Assembly: GCA_013373245.1 (NCBI GenBank)
Contig: JABXID010000156.1
Location: 1 to 33,942, forward strand
Direction: 5' to 3'
Length of the DNA: 33,942 bases
From: Gammaproteobacteria bacterium
GTDB taxonomy: Bacteria; Pseudomonadota; Gammaproteobacteria; Enterobacterales; Alteromonadaceae
In this document: piece by piece, positions 26,250 to 33,642 of the stretch
Numbering within the stretch: the stretch's first letter is position 1
Layout: each line of letters opens with the position of its first letter
Notes under the pieces: model-generated
Databases searched by the model: none
The model's input: only the letters and a program-made list of their open reading frames with translations
Told to the model about the DNA's origin: nothing
Program-made: the position numbers and the translations under genes

Positions 26250-27239
26250 TCAGGGCAGTAATTTTAAACTAGGCTCACTAAGCGCCGATATTTGTTCTTT
26301 CATCGCTAATACTTGTTGTTCCCAGTATTTGTCTGTTGCAAACCAAGAAAAGTTCCTTGGGAATGCAGGGTCTTGCCAACGTTTTGCAATCCATGCCATG
26401 TAATTCACCATGCGACGCGCACGCAACGGTTCAATTAGGACCAGCTCATTATGGTTGAATTCATGAAACTCTTCGTAGGCACAAACCATAGTATCGAGCT
26501 GCAACAACTGGTTTTGTCGGTCGCCACTGAGCATCATCCAAAGGTCTTGGATTGCCGGGCCGTTTATACAGTCATCTAAATCGACCAGCACCGCGTCACT
26601 CGCTAAATCATCGCGCTGCAACAATATGTTGCCTGCGTGACAATCACCGTGCAGCCGAATGATTTGATGTGACTGGGTGAGCTTTTCTAAACACAAATCT
26701 GTCATCATAGACAGGTCGTGAAAAAACGTTGATTTTAAATAATCGGGCAGTAATTCTAAGCCTTTTAAAGTACTTACCGAGTCGTTAAATTCTTGCTCGA
26801 AGTTAATGGTTTGACGATAAGAAAATTGACGGCTTTGAGACACTTTATGCATGCGGCCAAGCAACCTACCTAACCACTCTAATTGATCTAAATTATCGAG
26901 TTCAAACATACGGCCACCCAAGCTTTGATATAGACAAAAGCGATGGCCATTGTGGTGAAATAGTGACTGCTCGTTGAATTTTAGCGGCGGAACAACAGGG
27001 ATATCTTGTTGCTGTAGTTCAAATGCAAAGTCATGTTCTTCTTGAATTTGCTCATCGCTCCAACGGTTTGGGCGATAAAACTTAACTACATATTTCCGCC
27101 TATCATCTGCAGTAAATTGATAAACGCGATTTTCGTAACTGTTTAAAGCGAGTAGGCCAGATTCTGGATAAATACCAATAGACTCAATGGCATCTAATAT
27201 TTGATCTGGCCCTAAATTGCTGAAATCAAACGTCGACAT
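26250..27239 (-). CDS. srkA: Stress response serine/threonine kinase SrkA (YihE/RdoA)
   Basis: APH-fold kinase that in E. coli protects against stress-induced death and is controlled by Cpx. In its 329 aa, YQFTADDRRKYVVKFYRP holds the ATP-contacting lysine, RLHGDCHAGNIL the catalytic Asp and VLVDLDDCINGP the metal-binding Asp. Its ATG overlaps the ccoG stop (TAATG), showing coupling. dsbA follows after 81 bp. Confidence 0.93.
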   Translation of the reverse strand: MSTFDFSNLGPDQILDAIESIGIYPESGLLALNSYENRVYQFTADDRRKYVVKFYRPNRWSDEQIQEEHDFAFELQQQDIPVVPPLKFNEQSLFHHNGHRFCLYQSLGGRMFELDNLDQLEWLGRLLGRMHKVSQSRQFSYRQTINFEQEFNDSVSTLKGLELLPDYLKSTFFHDLSMMTDLCLEKLTQSHQIIRLHGDCHAGNILLQRDDLASDAVLVDLDDCINGPAIQDLWMMLSGDRQNQLLQLDTMVCAYEEFHEFNHNELVLIEPLRARRMVNYMAWIAKRWQDPAFPRNFSWFATDKYWEQQVLAMKEQISALSEPSLKLLP

Positions 27240-28657
27240 TATCGACCTTTGAAGAAACGAGTTTCTTCATATACGGTAGATTCTCCATCTTTAGTTGTCA
27301 CGGTAATAATGATGGTGGTCACTGGTTTATCCAATTCATATGGGTCAACGGCAATGCTAATCGGTGTTTTGTAAACTTCACCAGCGTTTACTTTTACTTC
27401 TTGTAAGCCGATGTATTGATAGTCATTCAGCCCTTCAATGCCAATAACATATTCTTCGCTACTTTGACTTTTATTGAGAATTTGTAAGGTAAAGGTATTT
27501 TCTATAAAACCTTCATTGTTTTCACGGTAAAGGGCATTTCGGTCACGTTCAATATTCAACTCAAGAGGAACGCGAGAAGAAACTTGCCAAACAAACGCGA
27601 CACACATAATAAACATTACCAGCAAGTAACCGAATAATTTACCTCGGAAGATATGGGTTTTCTTACCTTCCAAACTGTGTTCTGTGGTGTAAGAAATAAG
27701 GCCACGTTCATAACCCATTTTATCCATGGTTTCATCACATGCATCAATACAAGCGCCGCAGTTAATGCATTCGTATTGCAATCCATTTCTAATATCAATA
27801 CCTGTCGGGCACACCTGTACACACAAGTTACAGTCGATACAGTCACCAAGGCCAAGTTCTTTTGGATCTTTTTTACGTGAACGAGGGCCGCGTTGTTCAC
27901 CACGCTTGAAATCGTAGGTTACGGTGAACGTGTCTTTATCGAACATGGACGATTGAAAACGCGAATACGGGCACATGTGTAAACACATTACTTCACGCAT
28001 CCAGCCTGCATTCATATAGGTTGCAAAGGCAAAAAATAACGTCCAAGCAACCACACTGAACGATGATCCTAGGGTGAAGAAGTCGATGAATAACTCTCTG
28101 GCAGGCACAAAATAGGCAATAAAGGTTAACGACGTCAGGAGTGCAACTATCGCCCATGAGGTGTGTTTAAGCCCCTTTTTCCATACCTTGTTAAAACTGA
28201 TGGGCATAGAGTCCAACTTTTTACGTTGGTTGGCCGTGCCTTCAATTTTTTCTTCAAACCAAATGAAAATAAACGTCCAAACGGTTTGTGGACACATGTA
28301 CCCACACCAAACGCGACCATAAAACGTAGTGACAAAAAACAATGCGTAGGCAGAAATTATTAATATGGTAGCGAATAAGGTGAGATCTTGCGGCCATAAC
28401 GTTAAACCAAAAATATTAAATTTTTGATTGGCGATATCGAATAGTACGGCTTGATGACCGTCGTAGTTTATCCAAGGGATCAGCGCAAATAGAGTTAAAA
28501 ATACAAAGCCCATGCGTTGTCGTAAAACTTGGTGCAGTCCCTTTACCGCTCTTACATAAATTCGACTGCGAAGGTTGTAATCGAGAACATCGGAAGGCTG
28601 AGGCTTGTGGACTTTAACCTCAGTAGGAATGTTTTTTATATCTATCTTGTCGCTCAT
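27239..28657 (-). CDS. ccoG: Cytochrome c oxidase accessory protein CcoG (RdxA/FixG)
   Basis: Membrane Fe-S protein that helps assemble cbb3-type oxidases, reported to act in copper reduction. Its 472 aa contain several N-terminal helices with the YGRVWCGYMCPQTVWTF motif and two 4Fe-4S ferredoxin clusters (CIDCNLCVQVCP and CINCGACIDACD), then another helix (about 338-358) and an Ig-like periplasmic domain. It opens the minus-strand run and is coupled to srkA. No ccoNOQP genes are in the window, so the cbb3 oxidase it serves would be elsewhere. Confidence 0.95.
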   Translation of the reverse strand: MSDKIDIKNIPTEVKVHKPQPSDVLDYNLRSRIYVRAVKGLHQVLRQRMGFVFLTLFALIPWINYDGHQAVLFDIANQKFNIFGLTLWPQDLTLFATILIISAYALFFVTTFYGRVWCGYMCPQTVWTFIFIWFEEKIEGTANQRKKLDSMPISFNKVWKKGLKHTSWAIVALLTSLTFIAYFVPARELFIDFFTLGSSFSVVAWTLFFAFATYMNAGWMREVMCLHMCPYSRFQSSMFDKDTFTVTYDFKRGEQRGPRSRKKDPKELGLGDCIDCNLCVQVCPTGIDIRNGLQYECINCGACIDACDETMDKMGYERGLISYTTEHSLEGKKTHIFRGKLFGYLLVMFIMCVAFVWQVSSRVPLELNIERDRNALYRENNEGFIENTFTLQILNKSQSSEEYVIGIEGLNDYQYIGLQEVKVNAGEVYKTPISIAVDPYELDKPVTTIIITVTTKDGESTVYEETRFFKGR

Positions 28658-28782
28658 CTAACAGGCCTATAATTCACAAAAATGCGGTGTGGTCAGAAAG
28701 GATTATAACCGTTTAAAATCCATTTTAATGTGAAATTACAATTAATTGTTTGATCTAGCTCTAAAACTTATATTAGATTTTT

Positions 28783-29268
28783 CTAAAAATCATCGTATGG
28801 CGCCACTTTAATACCTTGCATCGTATAACCGACTTGAGCTAGTTCACCGCTCCAAGATTTGGTACTTAGTGTCCCGATAACCCAAATAGGGTCGTACATT
28901 GCTTCAGCTGGAGCTCCTTCTGGAATCGTTACATAAACAATCTGATTTGACGGTGGCGGTGGTACGTGAACGCATGCGCCAAAGTAAGGAACCAATAAAA
29001 ATTCCGTGACTTTTTCATCGTCACCTTCCAGTGGCACTACAAAGCCAGGAATTTTAACTAATTTACCGTTGAGTTCGTCTACTACAGGTGCGTTAATTGT
29101 TTGTGGGCCTGCTAACGCTTGACCTATGTGTTCAATATCCGGCGTATCAATCGCGTAATCTTTTGGCACCAAGTCAGCCCACTCTAACTCTTTGGCGTTT
29201 TCATTTGCGTGCAGAAAAACCGATTGAAAGGCAAAAAATACTAAACAGGTTTGCAAAAACGCTTTCAT
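28783..29268 (-). CDS. Exported DUF3299-family protein
   Basis: A 161-residue protein with a signal peptide (about 1-21, ending LHAN) and a conserved domain: LNGKLVKIPGFVVPLEGDD, FLLVPYFGACVHVPPPPSNQ, and the closing SWSGELAQVGYTMQG. This matches DUF3299 proteins, which often sit near ABC export or metal-related genes; function is not known. The single cysteine and histidine in GACVH are invariant-looking and could bind metal. I chose ATG 29268, with GAGGA about 8 bases upstream; the frame is open to 29325 but lacks a ribosome site there. Confidence 0.83.
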   Translation of the reverse strand: MKAFLQTCLVFFAFQSVFLHANENAKELEWADLVPKDYAIDTPDIEHIGQALAGPQTINAPVVDELNGKLVKIPGFVVPLEGDDEKVTEFLLVPYFGACVHVPPPPSNQIVYVTIPEGAPAEAMYDPIWVIGTLSTKSWSGELAQVGYTMQGIKVAPYDDF

Positions 29269-29342
29269 GATACTGATCCTCATTGAATGGGCGAGCAGAA
29301 TAGCTTGCCTATAACTAAATACCAAGTGGTAACCGACAGATG

Positions 29343-29424
29343 ACCTTAATCTAAGGTTGTGTAAATTTTACAGTATCGTAAAATTTTGTCGATTATCTGT
29401 TAGAGCACAGCCGAACTGTGCTCT
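29343..29424. other. Three consecutive inverted repeats ahead of the elaA-like gene
   Basis: Three perfect dyads lie in 82 bp: ACCTTA-atc-TAAGGT (29343-29357), AAATTTTAC-6-GTAAAATTT (29363-29386) and AGAGCACAG-ccgaa-CTGTGCTCT (29402-29424). They lie between divergent genes. The last is an RNA-type hairpin ending 20 bp before the acetyltransferase start. The first two look more like protein-binding dyads. Confidence 0.45.
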
Positions 29425-29444
29425 ATTTAAATTTAAGGCAAACG

Positions 29445-29912
29445 ATGCTTAACTGGAAAATTAAAACGTTTGATCAGCTGACGACGAATGAACTTTATGA
29501 CTTATTAAAACTACGAATTGACGTCTTTGTTGTAGAACAAACCTGTTATTACCCAGATTTGGATAATTTGGATCGTGACTCACAAACGCTGCATGTGTTC
29601 GTTTATGGGGAAGCTGATCAGCAAAACGACATGTTGGCGTATTGCCGAGTGTTGGCACCAAAAGTAGTTTATCCAGATGAATCTGCCATTGGCCGAGTTA
29701 TCGTTGCGGAACAAGCTCGAGGTCAAAAGCTGGGACAACAGCTTATGCTAACAGCGATTGAACACGTTGAAAAAAATTGGCCAAAGTACGATTGTCATAT
29801 TTCAGCGCAACAGCATTTGTCTAAGTTTTATCAAGAGTTGGGGTTTGAACCGATAACGGATATGTACTTGGAGGATGGTATACCGCACATAGGGATGCTT
29901 AGGCGAAAATAA
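29445..29912 (+). CDS. GNAT acetyltransferase, ElaA family
   Basis: A 155-residue Gcn5-related N-acetyltransferase. The N-terminal block LLKLRIDVFVVEQTCYYPDLDNLDRDSQT is typical of ElaA (only its ends, residues about 20-48, are meant here). IGRVIVAEQARGQKLGQQLM is the acetyl-CoA binding motif A, and LGFEPITDMYLEDGIPHIGM closes the domain. Substrate unknown. I chose ATG 29445, with AAGG 8 bases before it, over the frame start at 29418. Confidence 0.88.
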   Translation: MLNWKIKTFDQLTTNELYDLLKLRIDVFVVEQTCYYPDLDNLDRDSQTLHVFVYGEADQQNDMLAYCRVLAPKVVYPDESAIGRVIVAEQARGQKLGQQLMLTAIEHVEKNWPKYDCHISAQQHLSKFYQELGFEPITDMYLEDGIPHIGMLRRK

Positions 29913-29929
29913 ACTCTAAGTTTAAAAAC

Positions 29930-29968
29930 AAAAAAGCTAAGTTCTGTACATTAGAGCTCAGCTTTTTT
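29930..29968. terminator. Bidirectional terminator between elaA-like and HTH genes
   Basis: Stem AAAAAGCTaAG (from 29931) with CTcAGCTTTTTT (29957-29968), one mismatch, with an A-run on one side and a T-run on the other. It serves both converging genes. Confidence 0.75.
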
Positions 29969-29977
29969 GCTATTTTT

Positions 29978-30160
29978 TTAAATACCGCCTAAACGTTCAG
30001 CAATTTCTTTATACTTTTCGACATCGTCTTTACTGAACAGAGGGTTGCCTTCAGCGTCGTTTTCGACTGAATTTAATAGGTGTTCTCTTTCCAAACGAAT
30101 GACACGAACATCTTTAACACCTAAAAACTCCGCCACTTGATCTACCGTCATTAACGACAT
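29978..30160 (-). CDS. Small helix-turn-helix (MerR/excisionase-like) protein
   Basis: A 60-residue protein: MTVDQVAEFLGVKDVRVIRLEREHLL looks like a winged-HTH DNA-binding motif (residues about 4-29, key residues V-D-Q-V-A-E-F-L-G-V), followed by LFSKDDVEKYKEIAERLGG. I chose ATG 30160 because GGAGAAG lies 6 bases upstream; the frame is open to 30190. Target genes unknown. No phage or mobile genes are next to it, so it is not evidently an excisionase. Confidence 0.75.
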   Translation of the reverse strand: MSLMTVDQVAEFLGVKDVRVIRLEREHLLNSVENDAEGNPLFSKDDVEKYKEIAERLGGI

Positions 30161-30364
30161 ATATCTTCTCCACAAATATAGATTATCCAATTAAAGCGAT
30201 AAAATAGTGAAAAATCTAGTAAAAGAGTTGAGATTTTCTCAATATCAGTAAAGTTTATCTAAATTCCCACTCAGAATTGATTGATAAATAAGCGGTTCGT
30301 GTGCGTTGGCTAGCTATTACAGATGAATAGCAGTATGATTCTTTCGTTTTCTATACACCTATTT

Positions 30365-30441
30365 CCGCCTTTAGCTCAGCTGGATAGAGCGCGGCCCTCC
30401 GGAGGCCGAGGTCAGAGGTTCGAATCCTCTAAGGCGGGCCA
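30365..30441 (+). tRNA. tRNA-Arg(CCG)
   Basis: A complete 77-base cloverleaf: acceptor CCGCCTT/AAGGCGG (30365-30371 and 30431-30437), D stem GCTC/GAGC, anticodon stem CGGCC/GGCCG with loop CTCCGGA, and T stem AGAGG/CCTCT with TTCGAAT. Anticodon CCG reads the arginine codon CGG. The 3' CCA is encoded (30439-30441). It is followed directly by the convergent DUF523 gene, with no integrase next to it. Confidence 0.97.
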
Positions 30442-30473
30442 TCTAGCGCTGTTATTATGCGCTTGAAACAGCC

Positions 30474-30938
30474 TTATTGGTTCAACATAAGTTCATTTTT
30501 CAACGCATTTACTTCTAACTCTGAAAATACTTTGATGCCATGTTCGCTAAGTAGCTGAGCTGTTATGCCTTGCCCTACGGCTAGTGTTCCGGAATATGAG
30601 CCATCATATATTTGCCTGTTGCCGCAACTTGGACTGTTTGCTTTTAACAATGCAAACTTTATGTTTTCTTTTTGGCACACGGTCAAGGCACTTTCTGCGC
30701 CTTTTTTGAACGCTCCTGTAACGTCTAAGCCCGTTGTTGTGATCACTCGTTCTCGCTGAATTTCAGCTGCGGGTCGTGGCACGGGTAAACCGCCTGAAAC
30801 TTCTGGGCATATCGGATACAACAAGCCTTTTTCTTGTAACGAGACCAGCCATTCAATATCTGGAATGGCTTTACTTTTGCCATCGTAGCGAACGGCTTGT
30901 CCAAGCAAACATGATGATATGAGTAATTTATTGGGCAT
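30474..30938 (-). CDS. DUF523 family protein
   Basis: A 154-residue cytosolic protein with conserved cysteine blocks: LLISSCLLGQAVRYDG, YPICPEVSGGLPVPRP and LKANSPSCGNRQIYDGSYSG. These cysteines suggest a metal or cluster site, and the family is unstudied. I chose ATG 30938; a TTG at 30944 is two codons upstream. It diverges from glmU. Confidence 0.88.
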   Translation of the reverse strand: MPNKLLISSCLLGQAVRYDGKSKAIPDIEWLVSLQEKGLLYPICPEVSGGLPVPRPAAEIQRERVITTTGLDVTGAFKKGAESALTVCQKENIKFALLKANSPSCGNRQIYDGSYSGTLAVGQGITAQLLSEHGIKVFSELEVNALKNELMLNQ

Positions 30939-30974
30939 TGGCAAATTTAGGGCTGAATGTCGTGAAATTAATCC

Positions 30975-30980
30975 CTATAA
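30975..30980 (+). promoter_or_regulatory. Candidate -10 element for glmU
   Basis: A perfect TATAAT stands 86 bp before the glmU start, in the divergent region. The matching -35 at 17 bp (CTGAAT) is poor, so the call rests on the -10 alone. It would give a leader of about 80 bases. Confidence 0.35.
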
Positions 30981-31066
30981 TAACACGCAGCGTGCTGATC
31001 TGTGCTGTCGAAAAACAGCCAAAATATACGCACTATTTTCAACAAGGATTATGAGTACCCAACCAC

Positions 31067-32425
31067 ATGAGTTTATCAGTAGTCATTCTCGCGGCCGGTA
31101 AAGGCACGCGAATGAAATCAAGTTTACCTAAAGTTTTACATCCTGTAGCCCATAAACCTATGGTGCAGCACGTGATTGATGCGGCCAATGAATTGAACGC
31201 CAAACAAGTCAGTTTAGTTTACGGTCACGGTGGTGAGCAATTGCAACAGGCTTTGTCACATAACGAAGTAAATTGGGTATTACAAGCTGAGCAGCTGGGT
31301 ACAGGGCACGCGGTTAAAGTGGCCGAGCAACATATGCCAGACGAAGACACCATCTTAATTTTATACGGTGATGTGCCACTCATTCAAAGTTCAACCTTAG
31401 ATCGTTTGTTAGCGGTTAAACCCGAAAATGGTATTGCCTTGTTAACCGTCGCGTTAGATAACCCAACGGGTTACGGCCGAATAATTCGAGACAATGGTTC
31501 AGTGGTTGGCATTGTTGAGCAAAAAGATGCAAACGATGAACAGCTTGCAATTCAAGAAGTGAATACAGGCATCATGGCAGTTAACGGAAAGCTGCTAAAA
31601 CAATGGCTTTCGAACTTATCTAGTGATAACGCCCAAGGTGAATATTATCTAACCGATATTATCGCTATGGCGCACCAAGATGGTTATGCAATTGAAGCGG
31701 CACATCCGGATAATGAAATGGAAACCGAAGGTGCGAATAATCGCGTTCAATTAGCGGCTTTGGAGCGTGAGTACCAAAAGCGAGAAACTGAAAAGTTAAT
31801 GTTAGCGGGTGCTTCAATGCGTGACCCAGCGCGCGTTGATGTTCGAGGTGATGTGACGGTTGGACACGATGTTGAGTTGGACGTAAACGTTATTTTCGAA
31901 GGCAAAGTAACTTTAGGCAATAACGTTAAAGTTGGCGCGAATTGTATTTTAAAAGATTGTTCAATCGGCGATGGTACTGTCATCGAAGCAAACACGTTAA
32001 TTGATCAAGCAGACGTTGCAGAAAAAGCACAACTAGGACCATATGCCCGATTACGTCCAGGTTCGATTGTGAAAAACGGTGCCAAAGTCGGCAACTTCGT
32101 TGAAATGAAAAAATCAATATTGGGTGAAGGTTCTAAAGCCAATCACTTCTCATATCTTGGCGATACCACCGTTGGTGCCGGAGTCAATATCGGCGCGGGT
32201 GTGATCACAGCCAACTACGATGGCGTGAATAAGTTTAAAACAGAAATCCATGACAATGCTTTCATTGGCACAAACTCAACCTTGGTCGCTCCTGTGGTTA
32301 TTGAAGAAAACGGATTTGTAGCCGCCGGCTCAACTGTGACTAAACCCGTTGCAAAAGATGGCTTAGCGATTGCCCGTGGTAAACAACGCAATATTGATTC
32401 GTGGAATCGCCCAACCAAAGGCTAG
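31067..32425 (+). CDS. glmU: Bifunctional UDP-N-acetylglucosamine pyrophosphorylase / glucosamine-1-phosphate N-acetyltransferase
   Basis: Makes UDP-GlcNAc for peptidoglycan and LPS in two steps. In the N-terminal uridyltransferase domain, [12 protein letters not shown] is the nucleotide loop, followed by YGDVPLI and [10 protein letters not shown]. The C-terminal left-handed beta-helix (from about residue 250) has hexapeptide repeats, [10 protein letters not shown] and the catalytic-histidine region [19 protein letters not shown]. At 452 aa it is full length. No ribosome site is correctly spaced for ATG 31067; AAGGA lies 18 bases upstream, directly before a different-frame ATG at 31051. A terminator follows. 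Confidence 0.97.
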   Translation: MSLSVVILAAGKGTRMKSSLPKVLHPVAHKPMVQHVIDAANELNAKQVSLVYGHGGEQLQQALSHNEVNWVLQAEQLGTGHAVKVAEQHMPDEDTILILYGDVPLIQSSTLDRLLAVKPENGIALLTVALDNPTGYGRIIRDNGSVVGIVEQKDANDEQLAIQEVNTGIMAVNGKLLKQWLSNLSSDNAQGEYYLTDIIAMAHQDGYAIEAAHPDNEMETEGANNRVQLAALEREYQKRETEKLMLAGASMRDPARVDVRGDVTVGHDVELDVNVIFEGKVTLGNNVKVGANCILKDCSIGDGTVIEANTLIDQADVAEKAQLGPYARLRPGSIVKNGAKVGNFVEMKKSILGEGSKANHFSYLGDTTVGAGVNIGAGVITANYDGVNKFKTEIHDNAFIGTNSTLVAPVVIEENGFVAAGSTVTKPVAKDGLAIARGKQRNIDSWNRPTKG

Positions 32426-32460
32426 AGTGAATCAATATTGCGATATATGAAGACAGTTTG

Positions 32461-32487
32461 AAGGGCTTAGGAGACTAAGCCTTTTTT
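32461..32487 (+). terminator. Rho-independent terminator of glmU
   Basis: AGGGCTTAG pairs with CTAAGCCT (one bulged G), followed by a run of six Ts. It begins 35 bp after the glmU stop. Confidence 0.8.
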
Positions 32488-32517
32488 GTTCGGTTCAATG
32501 CATTTTCGGACAATACC

Positions 32518-32701
32518 GTTAAAGAGTTAAACGTCATTCCAGAATCGCCCCAGCGATATTAGGAACCTCTTACTAATGACTGTAAATTTCGATGCTAGTT
32601 GAGCTTTCGTTACCCTTCGGGGACCATACCTGTTTTCAACAACTAAAAAAGTAGGCACTCTTTACCAATAAATGAATAGCCGCCCCTAATAACTCTTTAA
32701 C
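32518..32701. repeat. Glm-proximal noncoding stretch with inverted repeats
   Basis: No gene is visible from 32488 to 32880. The stretch holds a perfect 12-bp inverted repeat (GTTAAAGAGTTA at 32518-32529, TAACTCTTTAAC at 32690-32701) and, inside it, a hairpin element (TTCC ... ATCGC-CCCA-GCGAT ... GGAA, 32537-32564) that looks like a dispersed extragenic repeat of marine gammaproteobacteria. Neither is tied to a function. Confidence 0.4.
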
Positions 32702-32876
32702 TTCCAATGAAAATTAAGTTTTATCGAAAAGAGGGGGGTAATTTTCGTTCATGAAACAATCCCTTACTCGACTTCCTGTCTCGTACTTTTGAAAACTTAT
32801 TTTATTTTTCAGAAGTATTAGATGGGGAAAGTAAAAGCACGTGTCTTGGAAATTGGATTAGGGAAAAGACAAGTTT

Positions 32877-32979
32877 CGAACGCCCGCCTAACAGGCGGAA
32901 AAGGCTTGGCTAAAATTAGGAACGAAGTGACGCAAGCCAAGCTTTTTACGGCCTTTGTTGAGGCGCTTGTTAGCTTTAC
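32877..32979 (-). repeat. attC-like recombination site (VCR-type)
   Basis: On the minus strand: R'' AGCTAACA, spacer, L'' CGCCT, then an imperfect stem including GCTTGGC/GCCAAGC (mirrored at 32904-32910 and 32935-32941), then L' AGGCG and the R' side GGCGTT. CGCCT/AGGCG and AAC/GTT pair with unequal spacers, as in attC hairpins. The edges AACAAGCGCCTCAA and TTAGGCGGGCGTT closely resemble Vibrio cholerae repeats (AACAAACGCCTCAA and TTAGGCGGGCGTT). The site starts right at the toxin stop codon, the usual position in a gene cassette. Confidence 0.78.
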
Positions 32980-33446
32980 AGTAAGCCCAGTTCGGCATGA
33001 TAATTACAAAGAGTTGAAAAACGATAGTTCGCACTACTTAAAATATTGGCGTCGTTTTTTTTAACTGCATCAATATATTTTTCGACATATTTCTCAAACT
33101 TTTTAGTAATGTAATGCTCTTTGTTTGCCAGTTTCTGGTGCTCTGCGGATGATATTTTGAAAGGTAAATTCGATATATACTTTTGTTCGGCGATTAAAAG
33201 TGCTTTAGTGAAATCCAATCCTTTACCTTCAATATGACCTTGGTTAGATTTGACGGTGATATATGAAGCCTTATGCTTTATATTTGTTCGGAGTGGGATT
33301 GCAAAAGATAAGTTGTTAATTGTAATAAGTACGATCCCATAACCTCGAACCTTACCTTGAGTCCAATTTCCATTATGGTTATCTAATGCCTCTTTTAAAT
33401 GAGAGTTTTCAGTATAAAAAGAATTATCTAATTTTTTAAGTTGCAC
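32976..33446 (-). CDS. Type III toxin-antitoxin toxin, ToxN/AbiQ superfamily, TenpN-like endoribonuclease
   Basis: A 156-residue basic protein without signal or membrane segments. VRGYGIVLITINNLSFAIPL, then RTNIKHKASYITVKS and KGLDFTKALLI, match the beta-barrel core I associate with type III toxins, best with the TenpIN family. Family knowledge: such toxins cut A-rich RNA and are held inactive by repeats of a small RNA. Start GTG 33446 has AGGGAAG (33460-33454) 7 bases upstream. Between it and the promoter lie two identical repeats and a terminator, the standard type III layout. The stop TAA (32978-32976) abuts the attC. The recognition is from memory of sequence pattern and gene architecture, not a search; an unrelated cassette protein remains possible. 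Confidence 0.8.
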   Translation of the reverse strand: MQLKKLDNSFYTENSHLKEALDNHNGNWTQGKVRGYGIVLITINNLSFAIPLRTNIKHKASYITVKSNQGHIEGKGLDFTKALLIAEQKYISNLPFKISSAEHQKLANKEHYITKKFEKYVEKYIDAVKKNDANILSSANYRFSTLCNYHAELGLL

Positions 33447-33466
33447 AAATATACTTCCCTAAAACG

Positions 33467-33490
33467 AAAAAACCTCCTTACGGAGGCTTT
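33467..33490 (-). terminator. Rho-independent terminator between antitoxin RNA and toxin gene
   Basis: On the minus strand GCCTCC-GTAA-GGAGG is followed by six Ts (33472-33467). It lies after the repeats and 20 bp before the toxin start. In type III systems such a leaky terminator gives many RNA repeats per toxin message. Confidence 0.88.
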
Positions 33491-33499
33491 CGGTAGTCA

Positions 33500-33600
33500 A
33501 TTCTGTTTGGATGCTTCAGTTTTTTACGTGGGGTGCTCCTACCGCCACAACATTCTGTTTGGATGCTTCAGTTTTTTACGTGGGGTGCTCCTACCGCCAC
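33500..33600. repeat. Tandem direct repeat, two identical 49-bp units
   Basis: Unit 1 is 33500-33548 and unit 2 is 33552-33600, separated by 3 bp (period 52) with no mismatch. Each starts ATTCTGTTTGGATG and ends CTCCTACCGCCAC on the plus strand. GTAGTCA (33493-33499) and TGACTAC (33601-33607) flank the pair as an inverted repeat. Confidence 0.97.
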
Positions 33601-33613
33601 TGACTACAAACAA

Positions 33614-33642
33614 ATTATGGATCGACTAGAAACGAATGTCAA
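33614..33642 (-). promoter_or_regulatory. Sigma70 promoter of the antitoxin RNA
   Basis: On the minus strand a perfect TTGACA (33642-33637), a 17-base spacer and CATAAT (33619-33614). The expected start, 6-7 bases downstream, is at or next to 33607, the first base of the stem that closes the repeat RNA. The strength fits an antitoxin that must be made in excess. Confidence 0.85.

Larger units (their letters stand above)
33467..33607 (-). ncRNA. Candidate type III antitoxin RNA (two 49-nt repeats)
   Basis: About 141 nt from the predicted start (33607) to the terminator. It begins GUAGUCA (33607-33601), which pairs with UGACUAC (33499-33493) just after the second repeat, so both repeats sit inside one closing stem. 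Each repeat holds a hairpin, GUGGCGGU-loop AGGAGC-ACCCCAC (one bulged base), followed by an A6 run, a plausible cleavage site for a toxin of this class. No open frame is shared by the two copies, because the 52-base period shifts the frame. Confidence 0.75.

Noticed and set aside
29343-29357. ACCTTA-atc-TAAGGT as a MerR-family metal operator
   Set aside because: The dyad is too short (15 bp), with no fitting -35/-10 pair at the expanded 19-20 bp spacing and no regulator nearby.
30365-30473. The tRNA-Arg gene as an integration site
   Set aside because: No integrase, no repeated tRNA 3' end and no foreign block follow; ordinary genes continue on both sides.
32518-32701. 12-bp inverted repeat as the ends of a miniature transposon
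   Set aside because: The arms are AT-rich, no target duplication flanks them, and the inner DNA shows no mobile-element features.
32822-33064. An 80-codon plus-strand frame behind glmU
   Set aside because: It reads straight through the attC palindrome and into the 3' end of the toxin gene on the other strand, and has no family resemblance.
33467-33490. CCTCC-TTACGG-AGG as a mini-ykkC (guanidine-II) riboswitch hairpin
   Set aside because: Only one such hairpin exists, and on the other strand it is followed by six Ts, so it is a plain terminator.
33500-33600. Tandem repeats as a CRISPR array
   Set aside because: Only two units with a 3-bp gap; there are no spacers and no cas genes.
33441-33629. 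A 62-codon plus-strand frame across the tandem repeats
   Set aside because: The two identical repeats are read in different frames because the period is 52 bases, so selection is not on protein.
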